From positions 2,232,001-2,296,000 of the forward strand of contig NZ_CP069526.1 of assembly GCF_016889705.1 (NCBI RefSeq): a DNA stretch of 64,000 nt, given 5' to 3'. Positions 36,730-44,781 of this stretch are shown in pieces (the stretch's first letter is position 1; each line of letters opens with the position of its first letter). A program made the position numbers and the translations under genes. The notes under the pieces were generated by a model. The model did no database searches. It was not told where the DNA came from and was given only the letters and a program-made list of their open reading frames with translations. Source of the stretch: Amycolatopsis sp. FDAARGOS 1241. GTDB lineage: Bacteria; Actinomycetota; Actinomycetes; Mycobacteriales; Pseudonocardiaceae.

Positions 36730-36990
36730 GCGACCAGATAACCACGCGTCCAGAACGTGGTCCAGGCGCGTCCGGATCGTGGGAGAAGCCGCACCGGGGG
36801 CTTGCGCACGCCGCCCGGTTGTGACTGGCGGGCGCCGTCTGCCTGCGGGTTTGTGCTTCCGGGGCGGGTATTCCCGGCGGCCACGGCGCGCGTTTCAGCG
36901 GACAGGCAGTGCCGGCGCGCTTCGTTCGGCGGCCGAAGTTCCGCACCGGTGGCGCAGGGCCGTCCGGGCCCTCCGGCACGGAGAGGGACA
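36730..36990. other. Divergent promoter region between the sulfate leader and hemW
   Basis: 261 bp with no gene I can support. It must carry the sulfate operon promoter on the minus strand and the hemW promoter on the plus strand. I see no clear -35/-10 pair or operator. Confidence 0.4.
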
Positions 36991-38211
36991 ATGGACGTCG
37001 TGCCTGTTCGTGACGTCGTTGAGCCCCTCGAGACCGGATTGCCCGAAAGCGCCCTGGACGGGCTGGGGCAGCGGCCGTTCGGGGTGTACGTGCATGTGCC
37101 CTTCTGCGCGACCCGCTGCGGGTACTGCGACTTCAACACCTACACCGCCGGTGAGCTGGGCTCGGCGGCCTCACCGAGGTCGTGGCTCGACGGGCTGCGG
37201 CGTGAGCTGGAGCTGGCCGCGCGCGTGCTGGCGGAGCCGCCCGCCGCGGAGACGGTGTTCGTGGGCGGGGGCACGCCGTCGCTGCTCGGGGCGGACGGGC
37301 TGGGCGAGGTCCTCGACGTGGTCCGGGGCGCGTTCGGGCTCGCGCGGGGCGCGGAGGTGACGACCGAGTCGAACCCCGAGTCGACCTCGCCGGAGTTCTT
37401 CGAGGGCATTCGCGCGGCCGGGTACACCCGCGTTTCGCTCGGGATGCAGTCGGCGGCGCCGCACGTGCTGCAGGTGCTTGACCGCGTGCACACGCCGGGC
37501 CGCCCGGTCGACGCCGCACGCGAGGCGCGGGCCGCGGGGTTCGAGCACGTGAACCTCGACGTCATCTACGGGACGCCGGGCGAGCGGGCCGAGGACCTGC
37601 GGGCCTCGCTCGACGCCGTGCTGTCTGCGGGCGTCGACCACGTGTCGGCGTACGCGCTGATCGTCGAGGAGGGCACGGCGCTCGCCCGCCGTGTCCGCCG
37701 CGGTGAGCTGCCCGCGCCCGACGACGACGTGCTCGCCACCGACTACGAGGTGATCGACTCCGTGCTCTCGACCGCCGGGCTGCACTGGTACGAGGTGTCC
37801 AACTGGGCGGCGCACGCCGGGGCGCGCTGCCGCCACAACCTCGGCTACTGGCAGGGCGGCGACTGGTGGGGCGCCGGCCCCGGCGCGCACAGCCACGTCG
37901 GCGGCGTGCGCTGGTGGAACGTCAAGCACCCGGCCAAGTACGCGTCGCTGCTCGCCGAGGGCCGCAGTCCCGAAGCGGGCCGCGAGGTGCTCACCGCCGA
38001 AGACCGCCACCTCGAACGCGTGATGCTCGAACTCCGTGTCGCAGAAGGACTTCCGCTCGACGCGCTCGACGCCGCCGGTGTTGCCGAAGCCCGTGCCGCC
38101 GCGGCGGAAGGACTGCTGGAGTCGTCCCTTCTGGACAGTCGTGGCCGCGCGGTGCTGACGGACCGCGGGCGCTTGCTCGCAGACGGTGTGGTCCGCCGCC
38201 TGGTCGGCTGA
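36991..38211 (+). CDS. hemW: Radical SAM heme chaperone HemW (coproporphyrinogen III oxidase-like)
   Basis: 406 aa. The radical SAM cluster motif CxxxCxxC is at residues 39-46 (HVPFCATRCGYCDFN). FVGGGTPSLLG, TTESNPES and VSLGMQSAAPHVLQVLDRVH follow, then the HemW C-terminal domain (WYEVSNWAAHAGARCRHNLG). HemW binds heme and delivers it to acceptor proteins; older annotations call it HemN. The extra Cys of true HemN is not seen. The ATG at 36991 or a GTG at 37000 could start it. The position after the sulfite reductase region matches M. tuberculosis gene order. Confidence 0.92.
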   Translation: MDVVPVRDVVEPLETGLPESALDGLGQRPFGVYVHVPFCATRCGYCDFNTYTAGELGSAASPRSWLDGLRRELELAARVLAEPPAAETVFVGGGTPSLLGADGLGEVLDVVRGAFGLARGAEVTTESNPESTSPEFFEGIRAAGYTRVSLGMQSAAPHVLQVLDRVHTPGRPVDAAREARAAGFEHVNLDVIYGTPGERAEDLRASLDAVLSAGVDHVSAYALIVEEGTALARRVRRGELPAPDDDVLATDYEVIDSVLSTAGLHWYEVSNWAAHAGARCRHNLGYWQGGDWWGAGPGAHSHVGGVRWWNVKHPAKYASLLAEGRSPEAGREVLTAEDRHLERVMLELRVAEGLPLDALDAAGVAEARAAAAEGLLESSLLDSRGRAVLTDRGRLLADGVVRRLVG

Positions 38212-38284
38212 AGTTTCGCTCGGGCGGGCATAAACGTGGCTGATGGTTCGTTGGTCGAAGTATCGACGAACGAGGGAGTCGCTC

Positions 38285-39205
38285 ATGCCGCAGGCGGTCA
38301 GGTACAGGGAACACGGCGGGATCGACGTCTTGCGGGTCGAGGACGTCCCTCGCCCGGTGCCCGGCCCCGGCGAAGTTCTCGTGCAGGTCAGAGCCGCCGG
38401 CATCAACCCCGGTGAAGCCGCGATCCGCGAAGGTGCCTTCGCGCAGCAGTGGCCCTCGGCGTTCCCGTCCGGCCAGGGCAGCGACCTCGCCGGCGTCGTC
38501 GCCGAGCTCGGCGCGGGCGTCGACGAGATCCAGGTGGGGGACGAGGTCATCGGCTTCGTGCACACGCGGTCGAGCCAGGCCGAGCTCGTGGTCGTCGAGA
38601 CCGGGAACCTGACGCCGAAGCCCGCGGACGTGCCGTGGGAGGTCGCGGGCGCGCTGTTCGTCGCCGGCACCACCGCGTACGCCGCGGTGCGCGCCACGCA
38701 CGTGCGCGAACCCGACACCCTTGTGGTGTCCGGCGCCGCGGGCGGCGTCGGCTCGCTGGTCGTGCAGCTGGCGAAGCTCACCGGCGCGACCGTCGTCGGC
38801 ATCGCGAGCGAAGCCAACCACGCGTGGCTGCGCGAGCACGACGTGGTCCCGGTGGCCTACGGCGACGGGCTCGAAGACCGGATCCGCGAGGTCACCGGCG
38901 GCAAGGTCGACGCGTTCATCGACACCTACGGCAACGGTTACGTGGACTTGGCGTTGCGCCTCGGTGTCTACACAGGACGGATCGACACCGTCATCGACTT
39001 CGCCGCCGCGCAGAAGTACAACGTGAAGACCGACGGCAACTCGGCCGCGGCCAGCGCCGACGTCGTGCGCGACCTCGCCGCGCTGGTGGACAAAGGCCTG
39101 CTCGAGGTGCCGATTGCCGCGACGTACCCCCTCGCGCGGGTGCAGGACGCCTACCGCGAGCTGGAACAGCGGCACACGCGCGGCAAGATCGTGCTCAAGC
39201 CCTGA
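38285..39205 (+). CDS. NADP-dependent quinone-reductase-like oxidoreductase (MDR superfamily)
   Basis: 306 aa. GroES-like domain: VLVQVRAAGINPGEAAIREG and GSDLAGVVAELGAGVDEIQ. Rossmann domain: LVVSGAAGGVGSLVVQLAKL, with VGIASEANHAWLREHDVVPV. No zinc-ligand set is apparent, which fits zeta-crystallin-like NADPH:quinone reductases. The ATG at 38285 starts the domain. Its last 11 bases overlap the end of the convergent TetR gene. Confidence 0.88.
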   Translation: MPQAVRYREHGGIDVLRVEDVPRPVPGPGEVLVQVRAAGINPGEAAIREGAFAQQWPSAFPSGQGSDLAGVVAELGAGVDEIQVGDEVIGFVHTRSSQAELVVVETGNLTPKPADVPWEVAGALFVAGTTAYAAVRATHVREPDTLVVSGAAGGVGSLVVQLAKLTGATVVGIASEANHAWLREHDVVPVAYGDGLEDRIREVTGGKVDAFIDTYGNGYVDLALRLGVYTGRIDTVIDFAAAQKYNVKTDGNSAAASADVVRDLAALVDKGLLEVPIAATYPLARVQDAYRELEQRHTRGKIVLKP

Positions 39206-39905
39206 CCAAGGCCTGCAACCCGCCGACGAACATCGCGAGCGCGAACTCGAAGCGCTCCGCGCTCGTGTTCTCGGTGAAGAACTCCCCGGCGTGCAGCAGG
39301 TTCGGGAACGCCTCCGCGGGCAGCGACCGCATGTAGTCCGCCATCTGCCGCCCCCGTTCGGCGACCTCGGCTTCGTCGTAGTCGCCGAACGTCCAGCTGC
39401 TCGCCTCGTACGCGTAAGCCTTGGCGTACAAGCTCAACGCATCACCCGCATACGTCGCCTGCTTGAGGTCCAGGCCGCCTGCGCGCAGGATTTTCAGCAT
39501 CACCTCGCCCTGCCGCAGCGAGTTCGGCGTGACCGGCACCGGCGTGTTCCACGCGACCTTCGCGATGCCCGGGTACGCGACCATCGCGCGCACCTGCTCG
39601 CGCACCTGCTCCTTCACCTGCTCGGCCCAGCGCGCCGGGTCCGGCTCGGGCGCCGGCACGTCGCCGAGCGCTGCGTCGAGCATGAGCTCGTCGAGCTCCT
39701 CCTTGTTGGCCACGTGCGCGTACAGCGACGCCGGCCCGGTCTCCAGCTGCTGCGCCACCCGCCGCATCGAGACGGCTTCGAAGCCCTCCGCTGCGAGGAT
39801 GCCCAGCGCCGTCTTCACCACCAGGTCCCGGGACAGCACGGGTTTTTCGGCGCGCCGGCGCGGGCTTCTGGCGGCGCGGCGCCACGGCGGCGGCGGAACG
39901 GTCAT
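39195..39905 (-). CDS. TetR-family transcriptional regulator
   Basis: 236 aa. A basic N-terminal arm is followed by the HTH (LVVKTALGILAAEGFEAVSM and RRVAQQLETGPASLYAHVANK) and a TetR_C-type ligand domain rich in aromatic residues (AYAYEASSWTFGDYDEAEV). TACCCT lies 7 nt before the ATG. It is divergent from the SgcJ-like gene, with three palindromic boxes in the 97-bp gap, so it probably represses both. The effector is unknown. Confidence 0.88.
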   Translation of the reverse strand: MTVPPPPWRRAARSPRRRAEKPVLSRDLVVKTALGILAAEGFEAVSMRRVAQQLETGPASLYAHVANKEELDELMLDAALGDVPAPEPDPARWAEQVKEQVREQVRAMVAYPGIAKVAWNTPVPVTPNSLRQGEVMLKILRAGGLDLKQATYAGDALSLYAKAYAYEASSWTFGDYDEAEVAERGRQMADYMRSLPAEAFPNLLHAGEFFTENTSAERFEFALAMFVGGLQALVRA

Positions 39906-39937
39906 GGCGCTCAGGGTAGCCGCACCGTGGCTTGACG

Positions 39938-39987
39938 CGAACGGCGTTCGTAAGTAGAACGGTGTTCGTTAAGGCGAACGATGTTCG
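39938..39987. promoter_or_regulatory. Triple palindromic operator between TetR and SgcJ-like genes
   Basis: Three related boxes, CGAACGGCGTTCG (39938-39950), AGAACGGTGTTCG (39956-39968) and CGAACGATGTTCG (39975-39987), are spaced 18 and 19 bp start to start. The alternate pairing GTTCG-N6-CGAAC between boxes 2 and 3 also exists. The TetR protein encoded on the left is the obvious candidate ligand. Confidence 0.75.
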
Positions 39988-40002
39988 ACAAGGAGTGCAA
40001 CC

Positions 40003-40410
40003 ATGACTCGTCAGGACGAAGTCCTCGCAGTGCTCGGCCGGCTCGCCGACGCCTGGAACAGCGGCGACGCCGCCGCGTACGCCGAAGTCTTCACCGAAGA
40101 CGCCGACTACGTGACGTTCTTCGGGCTGAACCTGCCCGGTCGCGAGCGGATCGAGAGCTCGCACCGCGCGCTGTTCGAGGGGCCGCTGCGCGGGTCCAAG
40201 CTGGGCGGCTTCGGCGAGGCGTCGGTGCGGTTCCCGCGCGAAGACGTCGCGATCGTCGTGTCCGGGGGCGGCTCGGCGCTCGACGGCGGCGACGCCGTGG
40301 CGCAGGGCCGCGGGAGCACGGTGACGTTCGTGCTGGTCCGTGAGACCGCGGGCTGGCGGATCACGTCGTTCCAGAACACGCGCGTGAGCGATCCGCGCGC
40401 GGTGGCGTGA
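40003..40410 (+). CDS. SgcJ/EcaC-like (NTF2 fold) protein
   Basis: 135 aa. The pattern VLGRLADAWNSGDAAAYAEV, FTEDADYVTFFG, RERIESSHRALFEGPL and WRITSFQNTRV is that of the SgcJ/EcaC group of SnoaL-like proteins. Members bind or modify small molecules; some sit in antibiotic clusters. The ATG at 40003 has AAGGAG 9 nt upstream. Control by the divergent TetR through the triple operator is likely. Confidence 0.85.
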   Translation: MTRQDEVLAVLGRLADAWNSGDAAAYAEVFTEDADYVTFFGLNLPGRERIESSHRALFEGPLRGSKLGGFGEASVRFPREDVAIVVSGGGSALDGGDAVAQGRGSTVTFVLVRETAGWRITSFQNTRVSDPRAVA

Positions 40411-40453
40411 CGAAGCCGCTAGGCGGTACGGGGGGCGGGCGCGTACGGTGGGC

Positions 40454-40472
40454 GCAAGATAGGCAAACCTTA
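40454..40472. promoter_or_regulatory. Candidate iron box (IdeR/DmdR type) upstream of the siderophore-interacting protein
   Basis: GCAAGATAGGCAAACCTTA matches the 19-bp iron-box consensus TTAGGTTAGGCTAACCTAA at 13 of 19 positions, with the AGGC-AACCT core kept. It lies 18 bp upstream of the start codon. Iron repression of the gene is inferred from this and from the gene's function. Confidence 0.6.
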
Positions 40473-40490
40473 GTGAATGGGTGGTGTCCG

Positions 40491-41306
40491 ATGGCCGAAG
40501 CTCCGGCGCGCAAGGGGAGGCCGGCCGTGCGCCTGTCGGTTCTGCGCAAGGAGAACCTGACTCCGCACATGATCCGGATCGTGGCCGGTGGCGAAGGTCT
40601 GCGCGAGTTCACGCCCAACGAGTTCACCGACGCGTACGTGAAAGTGATCTTCAAGGTGCCGGGTGTCGAGTACCCGGAGCCGTTCGACCTGCAGCGCATC
40701 CGCGCGGAACTGCCGCGCGAGCAGTGCCCGCGGATGCGGTCGTACACCGTCCGCTCCTACGACGAAGCCGCCGGCGAACTCGTGCTCGACTTCGTGGTCC
40801 ACGGCGACGAGGGCCTCGCCGGCCCGTGGGCGATGCGCGCCCAACCGGGTGACGAGCTGCTGGTTTCCGGGCCCGGGGGCGTGTACGCCCCGCGGCCCGA
40901 CGCGGCGTGGCACCTGCTCGTGGGCGACGAAGCCGCGCTGCCGGCCATCGCCGCGTCGCTCGAGGTCCTGCCGGCCGGGGCTCGCGCGCACGTGTTCCTG
41001 CTCGTGTCCGACGCGACCGAGGAGCAGCCGCTCGTGACGAAAGCCGACGCTCAGATCACCTGGCTGCACCGCTCGGCCGGCGCCGACCTCGCCGCCGGCG
41101 TGAAGGCGCTGCCGTGGCCGGGGGACGGCGTGCACGCGTTCGTCCACGGCGAGGCCGGGTTCGTCCGCGAGCTGCGCCGGTACCTGCTCGGGGAGCGCGG
41201 CGTGCCGAAGGAGGCGCTGTCGATCTCCGGGTACTGGCGCGAGGGCAAGAACGACGAGGCGTGGCGCGAGGAGAAGGCAGCCGAACGGGCTGCGGAAAAC
41301 CGCTAG
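40491..41306 (+). CDS. Siderophore-interacting protein (FAD-binding ferric reductase)
   Basis: 271 aa. It reduces ferric iron in siderophores in the cytoplasm. The FAD motif RMRSYTVRSYDE lies near residue 85, the VVHGDEGLAGPWAMRAQPGD segment of the SIP FAD domain follows, and the NAD(P)H domain shows HLLVGDEAALPAIAASLEVL and HGEAGFVRELRRYLLGERG. The last WREGKNDEAWREEK is typical. The ATG at 40491 follows an iron-box-like element. No siderophore synthesis or uptake genes are in the window. Confidence 0.92.
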   Translation: MAEAPARKGRPAVRLSVLRKENLTPHMIRIVAGGEGLREFTPNEFTDAYVKVIFKVPGVEYPEPFDLQRIRAELPREQCPRMRSYTVRSYDEAAGELVLDFVVHGDEGLAGPWAMRAQPGDELLVSGPGGVYAPRPDAAWHLLVGDEAALPAIAASLEVLPAGARAHVFLLVSDATEEQPLVTKADAQITWLHRSAGADLAAGVKALPWPGDGVHAFVHGEAGFVRELRRYLLGERGVPKEALSISGYWREGKNDEAWREEKAAERAAENR

Positions 41307-41316
41307 TCTCGCGGAC

Positions 41317-42537
41317 ATGAACGTGGAGACCGACCCGTCTTCGGCGGGGTTCGACGGTGAACGGCTCAAGCGGATCGACCGGCACTTCGATGCCTACGTG
41401 GACGACGGGCGGCTGCCCGGCTACCTCACTGTGGTGAGCAGGCACGGGCGCATCGTGCACGTGGCCTCCCATGGCAATCGTGACATGGAGTCGGGCGCGC
41501 CCGTCGAGCACGACACCATCTGGCGCATCTTCTCGATGACGAAGCCGATCACCTCGGTGGCGGCCATGACGTTCGTCGAAGAGGGCGTGATCGACCTCAC
41601 CGATCCCATTTCCCAGTGGCTGCCGGAATTCGCGGCGCCGCAGGTCTACACCAAGGGCTCGGCGCTGCGGCCCGTCACGGAGGCGGCGACCGAGCCGATC
41701 CGGCTGTGGCACCTGCTCACGCACACGGCCGGGCTGACCTACGGCTTCCACCACACGCACCCGGTCGACGCGGTGTACCGCGCGTCGGGCTACGAGTGGG
41801 GCACGCCGCCGGGTCTGGACCTCGCTGCCTGCACCCGCGCGTGGGCCGAGTTCCCGCTCGTCTTCCAGCCCGGCAGCGAGTGGAACTACTCCGTCGCCAC
41901 CGACGTCCTCGGGCGGCTCGTGGAGGTGCTCGCGGGCAAGCCGCTGGACGAGGTCTTGGCGGAGCGCATCTTCGGCCCGCTGGGCATGACGGACACCGGC
42001 TTCTGGACCAAGGAGACCGACCGCCTGGCGGCGCTGTACGTTCCGCAGCCCGGCACCAAGCTGCCCGTGCGCAACGACGCCTTCGGCGCCCTCGGCACCG
42101 CCAGCCCCGACTGCTTCTCCGGCGGCGGCGGCCTGGTCTCGACCGCGGCCGACTACCACCGCTTCACCCAGATGCTCCTGCGCGGCGGCTCACTGGACGG
42201 CGTGCGCGTGCTGGGGCCGCGGACCGTGGACCTGATGGCCAGCAACCACCTGCCGGGCCACGTGGACCTGGAGGCCTACGGCCGCCCGTTGTTCGCCGAA
42301 ATGCCCTTCGACGGTTTCGGCTTCGGCCTGGGCTTCTCCGTGCTCGAAGACCCGGTCAAGGCGAAGACCCTGTCCAGTCCGGGCGAATTCGCCTGGGGCG
42401 GCGCCGCGTCGACGGCGTTCTGGGTGGACCCGGTGGAAGACCTGACGGTCGCGTTCTACACGCAGCTCCTGCCCTCGAGCACCCACCCGATCCGGCAGCA
42501 GCTGCGTCAGCTGGTCTACCAAGCCATCGTCGACTGA
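41317..42537 (+). CDS. Serine hydrolase of the class C beta-lactamase/esterase family
   Basis: 406 aa. The nucleophile is Ser73 in SMTK (WRIFSMTKPITS), the Tyr motif is WNYSVATDVLG, and the C-terminal motif region is GGAASTAFWVDP. There is no signal peptide, so a cytoplasmic esterase (EstB-like) is more likely than a secreted beta-lactamase. The substrate is unknown. TAGTCT lies 7 nt upstream, overlapping the stop of the previous gene, which suggests a separate leaderless transcript. Confidence 0.88.
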   Translation: MNVETDPSSAGFDGERLKRIDRHFDAYVDDGRLPGYLTVVSRHGRIVHVASHGNRDMESGAPVEHDTIWRIFSMTKPITSVAAMTFVEEGVIDLTDPISQWLPEFAAPQVYTKGSALRPVTEAATEPIRLWHLLTHTAGLTYGFHHTHPVDAVYRASGYEWGTPPGLDLAACTRAWAEFPLVFQPGSEWNYSVATDVLGRLVEVLAGKPLDEVLAERIFGPLGMTDTGFWTKETDRLAALYVPQPGTKLPVRNDAFGALGTASPDCFSGGGGLVSTAADYHRFTQMLLRGGSLDGVRVLGPRTVDLMASNHLPGHVDLEAYGRPLFAEMPFDGFGFGLGFSVLEDPVKAKTLSSPGEFAWGGAASTAFWVDPVEDLTVAFYTQLLPSSTHPIRQQLRQLVYQAIVD

Positions 42538-42584
42538 ACCGGTTGGCGGTGCGCCCTCGGTCATCCGGCGCACCGCCTTCGGCC

Positions 42585-43072
42585 TCACCAGGAGACGCCG
42601 GCGCCGATCTGCGCAACGGCCGGTTCGGGCGTGGCCGAGGCCGTCGGGGCCAGGTACCGGGCGACGGGGGCACGCAGCAGGTCAGCTTGCCGGCAGATGT
42701 CCTCGGCGCTGTCGACGGGAATCCGGGTCTCCGCCTTGTTCTCGTCGAACACCCCGAGGTACTGGACGCCGGCTCGGGTTCCGCTCGGGACGTCAAGCCG
42801 ATGGAGAACGAAGCATCGCCGTCCGGACCACCGAGCGCCTCTTGAGCCGGTCGTCGACCTGCTCGTTGAGGACTTGCCGCATCGCCTTTTCGACCAGCGG
42901 TACGAACTGTTCCCGCACGCGTCGTCAGGAATCGCACCCACTCGTCCTCGGGCTGCTCGAACTGCGCGGTGAGGATGCGCTTGAGCCGGCCGATGACCGT
43001 GAGTTCACTGGCCGCGCTGACGGCCGAGTCGAGGTCGAACGACTGCTCGGTCGGACCGTCCGGTCGCGTCAC
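42585..43072 (-). pseudogene. Remnant of a type I restriction R-like protein
   Basis: Three minus-strand frames give consecutive parts of one protein. The first, up to about 42920, reads FDLDSAVSAASELTVIGRLK and then QFEQPEDEWVRFLTTR. The second reads REQFVPLVEKAMRQVLNEQV and DDRLKRRSVVR. The third, ending at 42585, reads VQYLGVFDENKAETRIPVDS and then AEDICRQADLLRAPVARYL. I recall this order in small HsdR N-terminal-like proteins, where a nuclease domain precedes it. That nuclease part is absent and no second subunit is near. The 5' end abuts the PPOX gene 18 bp away. Confidence 0.7.
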
Positions 43073-43090
43073 CCGTGCGGGGAGTGCGGT

Positions 43091-43609
43091 TCACTGCGCG
43101 AACGTCCACTCCGTGGCCCCGTAAGGCTCCGCGCCGGCGACGCCCACGGCGCGGCGCAGGGACAGGCGGTAGAGGTGCCACGGGGCGGGGCCCGCGCTGG
43201 GAGCGCTGTAGGGCGCCGTGAAGGCCGAGTCGGCGACGGTGGCGGGCCAGCCGCCGGAGCGGTAGACCGCGGCGAGGCGCTCGAGGTCCGCCGCGTCGGT
43301 CACGCGGGTCGCCGTGCCTTCGAGCGTGAGGTCGATGCCCTCGAGGCGCACGCCGACCGCGCAGTGCGGGTTGCCGGAGATCAGGCGGGACTTCAGGGTG
43401 CCCGGGCCGCTGACGAAGTAGAGCGTGTCGTCTTGCCACACCGCGCCCACGGCGGCCGTGTGGGGCCGGCCGTCGGAGCGCACCGTGGTGAGGAAGAAGG
43501 CCAGGTCGGCCGTGGGAGTGTCGCGGACGAGCAGGTCGAGCGGGCGGCTCCAGGGGAGCTCCGCGTTCCCGTAGATGTCGAGGTTCTTGGTTCCGATGAG
43601 TTCAGTCAT
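43091..43609 (-). CDS. PPOX-class split-barrel flavin/F420 protein
   Basis: 172 aa. Features: DTPTADLAFFLTTVRSDGRP, AAVGAVWQDDTLYFVSGPGT, LKSRLISGNPHCAVGVRLEG and a C-terminal RLSLRRAVGVAGAEPYGATE. It belongs to the pyridoxamine 5'-phosphate oxidase-like family. The cofactor may be F420 or FMN, and the role is unknown. The ATG at 43609 opens the domain. It is a different subfamily from the protein at 19763-20209. Confidence 0.82.
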   Translation of the reverse strand: MTELIGTKNLDIYGNAELPWSRPLDLLVRDTPTADLAFFLTTVRSDGRPHTAAVGAVWQDDTLYFVSGPGTLKSRLISGNPHCAVGVRLEGIDLTLEGTATRVTDAADLERLAAVYRSGGWPATVADSAFTAPYSAPSAGPAPWHLYRLSLRRAVGVAGAEPYGATEWTFAQ

Positions 43610-43772
43610 GCCCACACGTCGAACGAGCCGGCGTGGAATCGACAAGGACCGGCAAAGGAACTCCGCGCGGCAGAACACCCGCGCCGGCAACGTCCCCACT
43701 GGCGGTCACCACGGCGGCCAGGTGCGGGAAAACCTCCGGCGGTGTCCCGAGCACCGGAGCACCGCCGGAGGA

Positions 43773-44771
43773 TCAGGTCACGAGCTTCCCGACGACCTGG
43801 CTGCCGTACGCTGCCAGCGTCTCCTCGCGCTGGTCGTGCATCAGGTACAGCGCGAACTGGTCCACGCCCAGCGCCGCGAGTTCCTGCAGCCGCGCGACGT
43901 GCGCGGAGGCGGGACCCAGCAGGCAGAACCGGTCGACGATCTCGTCGGGCACGAAGTCCGTCGACGGGTTGCCCGCCCGGCCGTGGTGGCTGTAGTCGTA
44001 ACCCGTGCGCGCGCTGATGTAGTCGGTGAGCTCGTGGGGCACCGGCCCCGAGTCGCCGTAGCGCGCGACGAGGTCGGCAACGTGGTTGCCGACCATGCCG
44101 CCGAACCAGCGCAGCTGCTCGCGCTGGTGCGCCAGGTCCTCGCCGACGTACGCGGGCGCCGCCACGCAGACCGTGATGCCACCCGGATCGCGCCCGGCCT
44201 CCCGCGCGGCTTCGCGCACCGCACCGACCGTCCAGCGCGCGATCGCCGGGTCGGCGCACTGCAGGATGAAGCCGTCGGCGTGCTCTCCGACGGTCTTCAG
44301 CGCTTTCGGCCCGTAGCCGGCCATCCACATCTCCAGCCGGCCGCCCCGCACCCACGGGATCTGCACCACCGTGTCGTTCATCGTGACCTCACGGCCCTCG
44401 GCGAGGTCCTTCACCACGCGCATGCAGTCGCGCACCGTGGCCAAAGTGGACGGTGGCTTGCCGACGACGCGGTGGGCCGAGTCGCCGCGGCCGATGCCGC
44501 ACACGGTGCGGTTGCCGTGCATGTCGTTGAGCGTGGCGAAGGTCGACGCCATCACCGCCCAGTCACGCGTGTCCGGCGACGTCACCATCGGCCCGACCAC
44601 CAGGGAGGACGTCTCCGCCAGGATCCGCGAGTAGATCACGAACGGCTCCTGCCACAGCACGCACGAGTCGAACGTCCAGCCGTAGCGGAACCCCCGGTCC
44701 TCCGCCGCTTTCATCAGCCGCACGACGTCGGACGCCGGCGGATCGGTCTGCAGCACGATCCCGAAATCCAC
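43773..44771 (-). CDS. F420-dependent LLM-class oxidoreductase (TIGR03842-like)
   Basis: 332 aa from a GTG at 44771 with GGGAGGA 4 nt upstream. A luciferase-like TIM barrel: FGIVLQTDPPASDVVRLMKA, YGWTFDSCVLWQEPFVIYS, VVGPMVTSPDTRDWAVMAS and CGIGRGDSAHRVVGKPPS. The closest subfamily I recall is TIGR03842, often next to dihydropyrimidinase genes. Here it follows hydA by 10 bp in the same direction, so it should act in the same pathway, perhaps reducing a pyrimidine-like substrate. That role is inferred. Confidence 0.87.
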   Translation of the reverse strand: MDFGIVLQTDPPASDVVRLMKAAEDRGFRYGWTFDSCVLWQEPFVIYSRILAETSSLVVGPMVTSPDTRDWAVMASTFATLNDMHGNRTVCGIGRGDSAHRVVGKPPSTLATVRDCMRVVKDLAEGREVTMNDTVVQIPWVRGGRLEMWMAGYGPKALKTVGEHADGFILQCADPAIARWTVGAVREAAREAGRDPGGITVCVAAPAYVGEDLAHQREQLRWFGGMVGNHVADLVARYGDSGPVPHELTDYISARTGYDYSHHGRAGNPSTDFVPDEIVDRFCLLGPASAHVARLQELAALGVDQFALYLMHDQREETLAAYGSQVVGKLVT

Positions 44772-44781
44772 GGCGTCCTCC

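Noticed and set aside
41317..42537. Beta-lactamase resistance gene
   Set aside because: SMTK and YSV motifs fit class C-like esterases, and no signal peptide is present.
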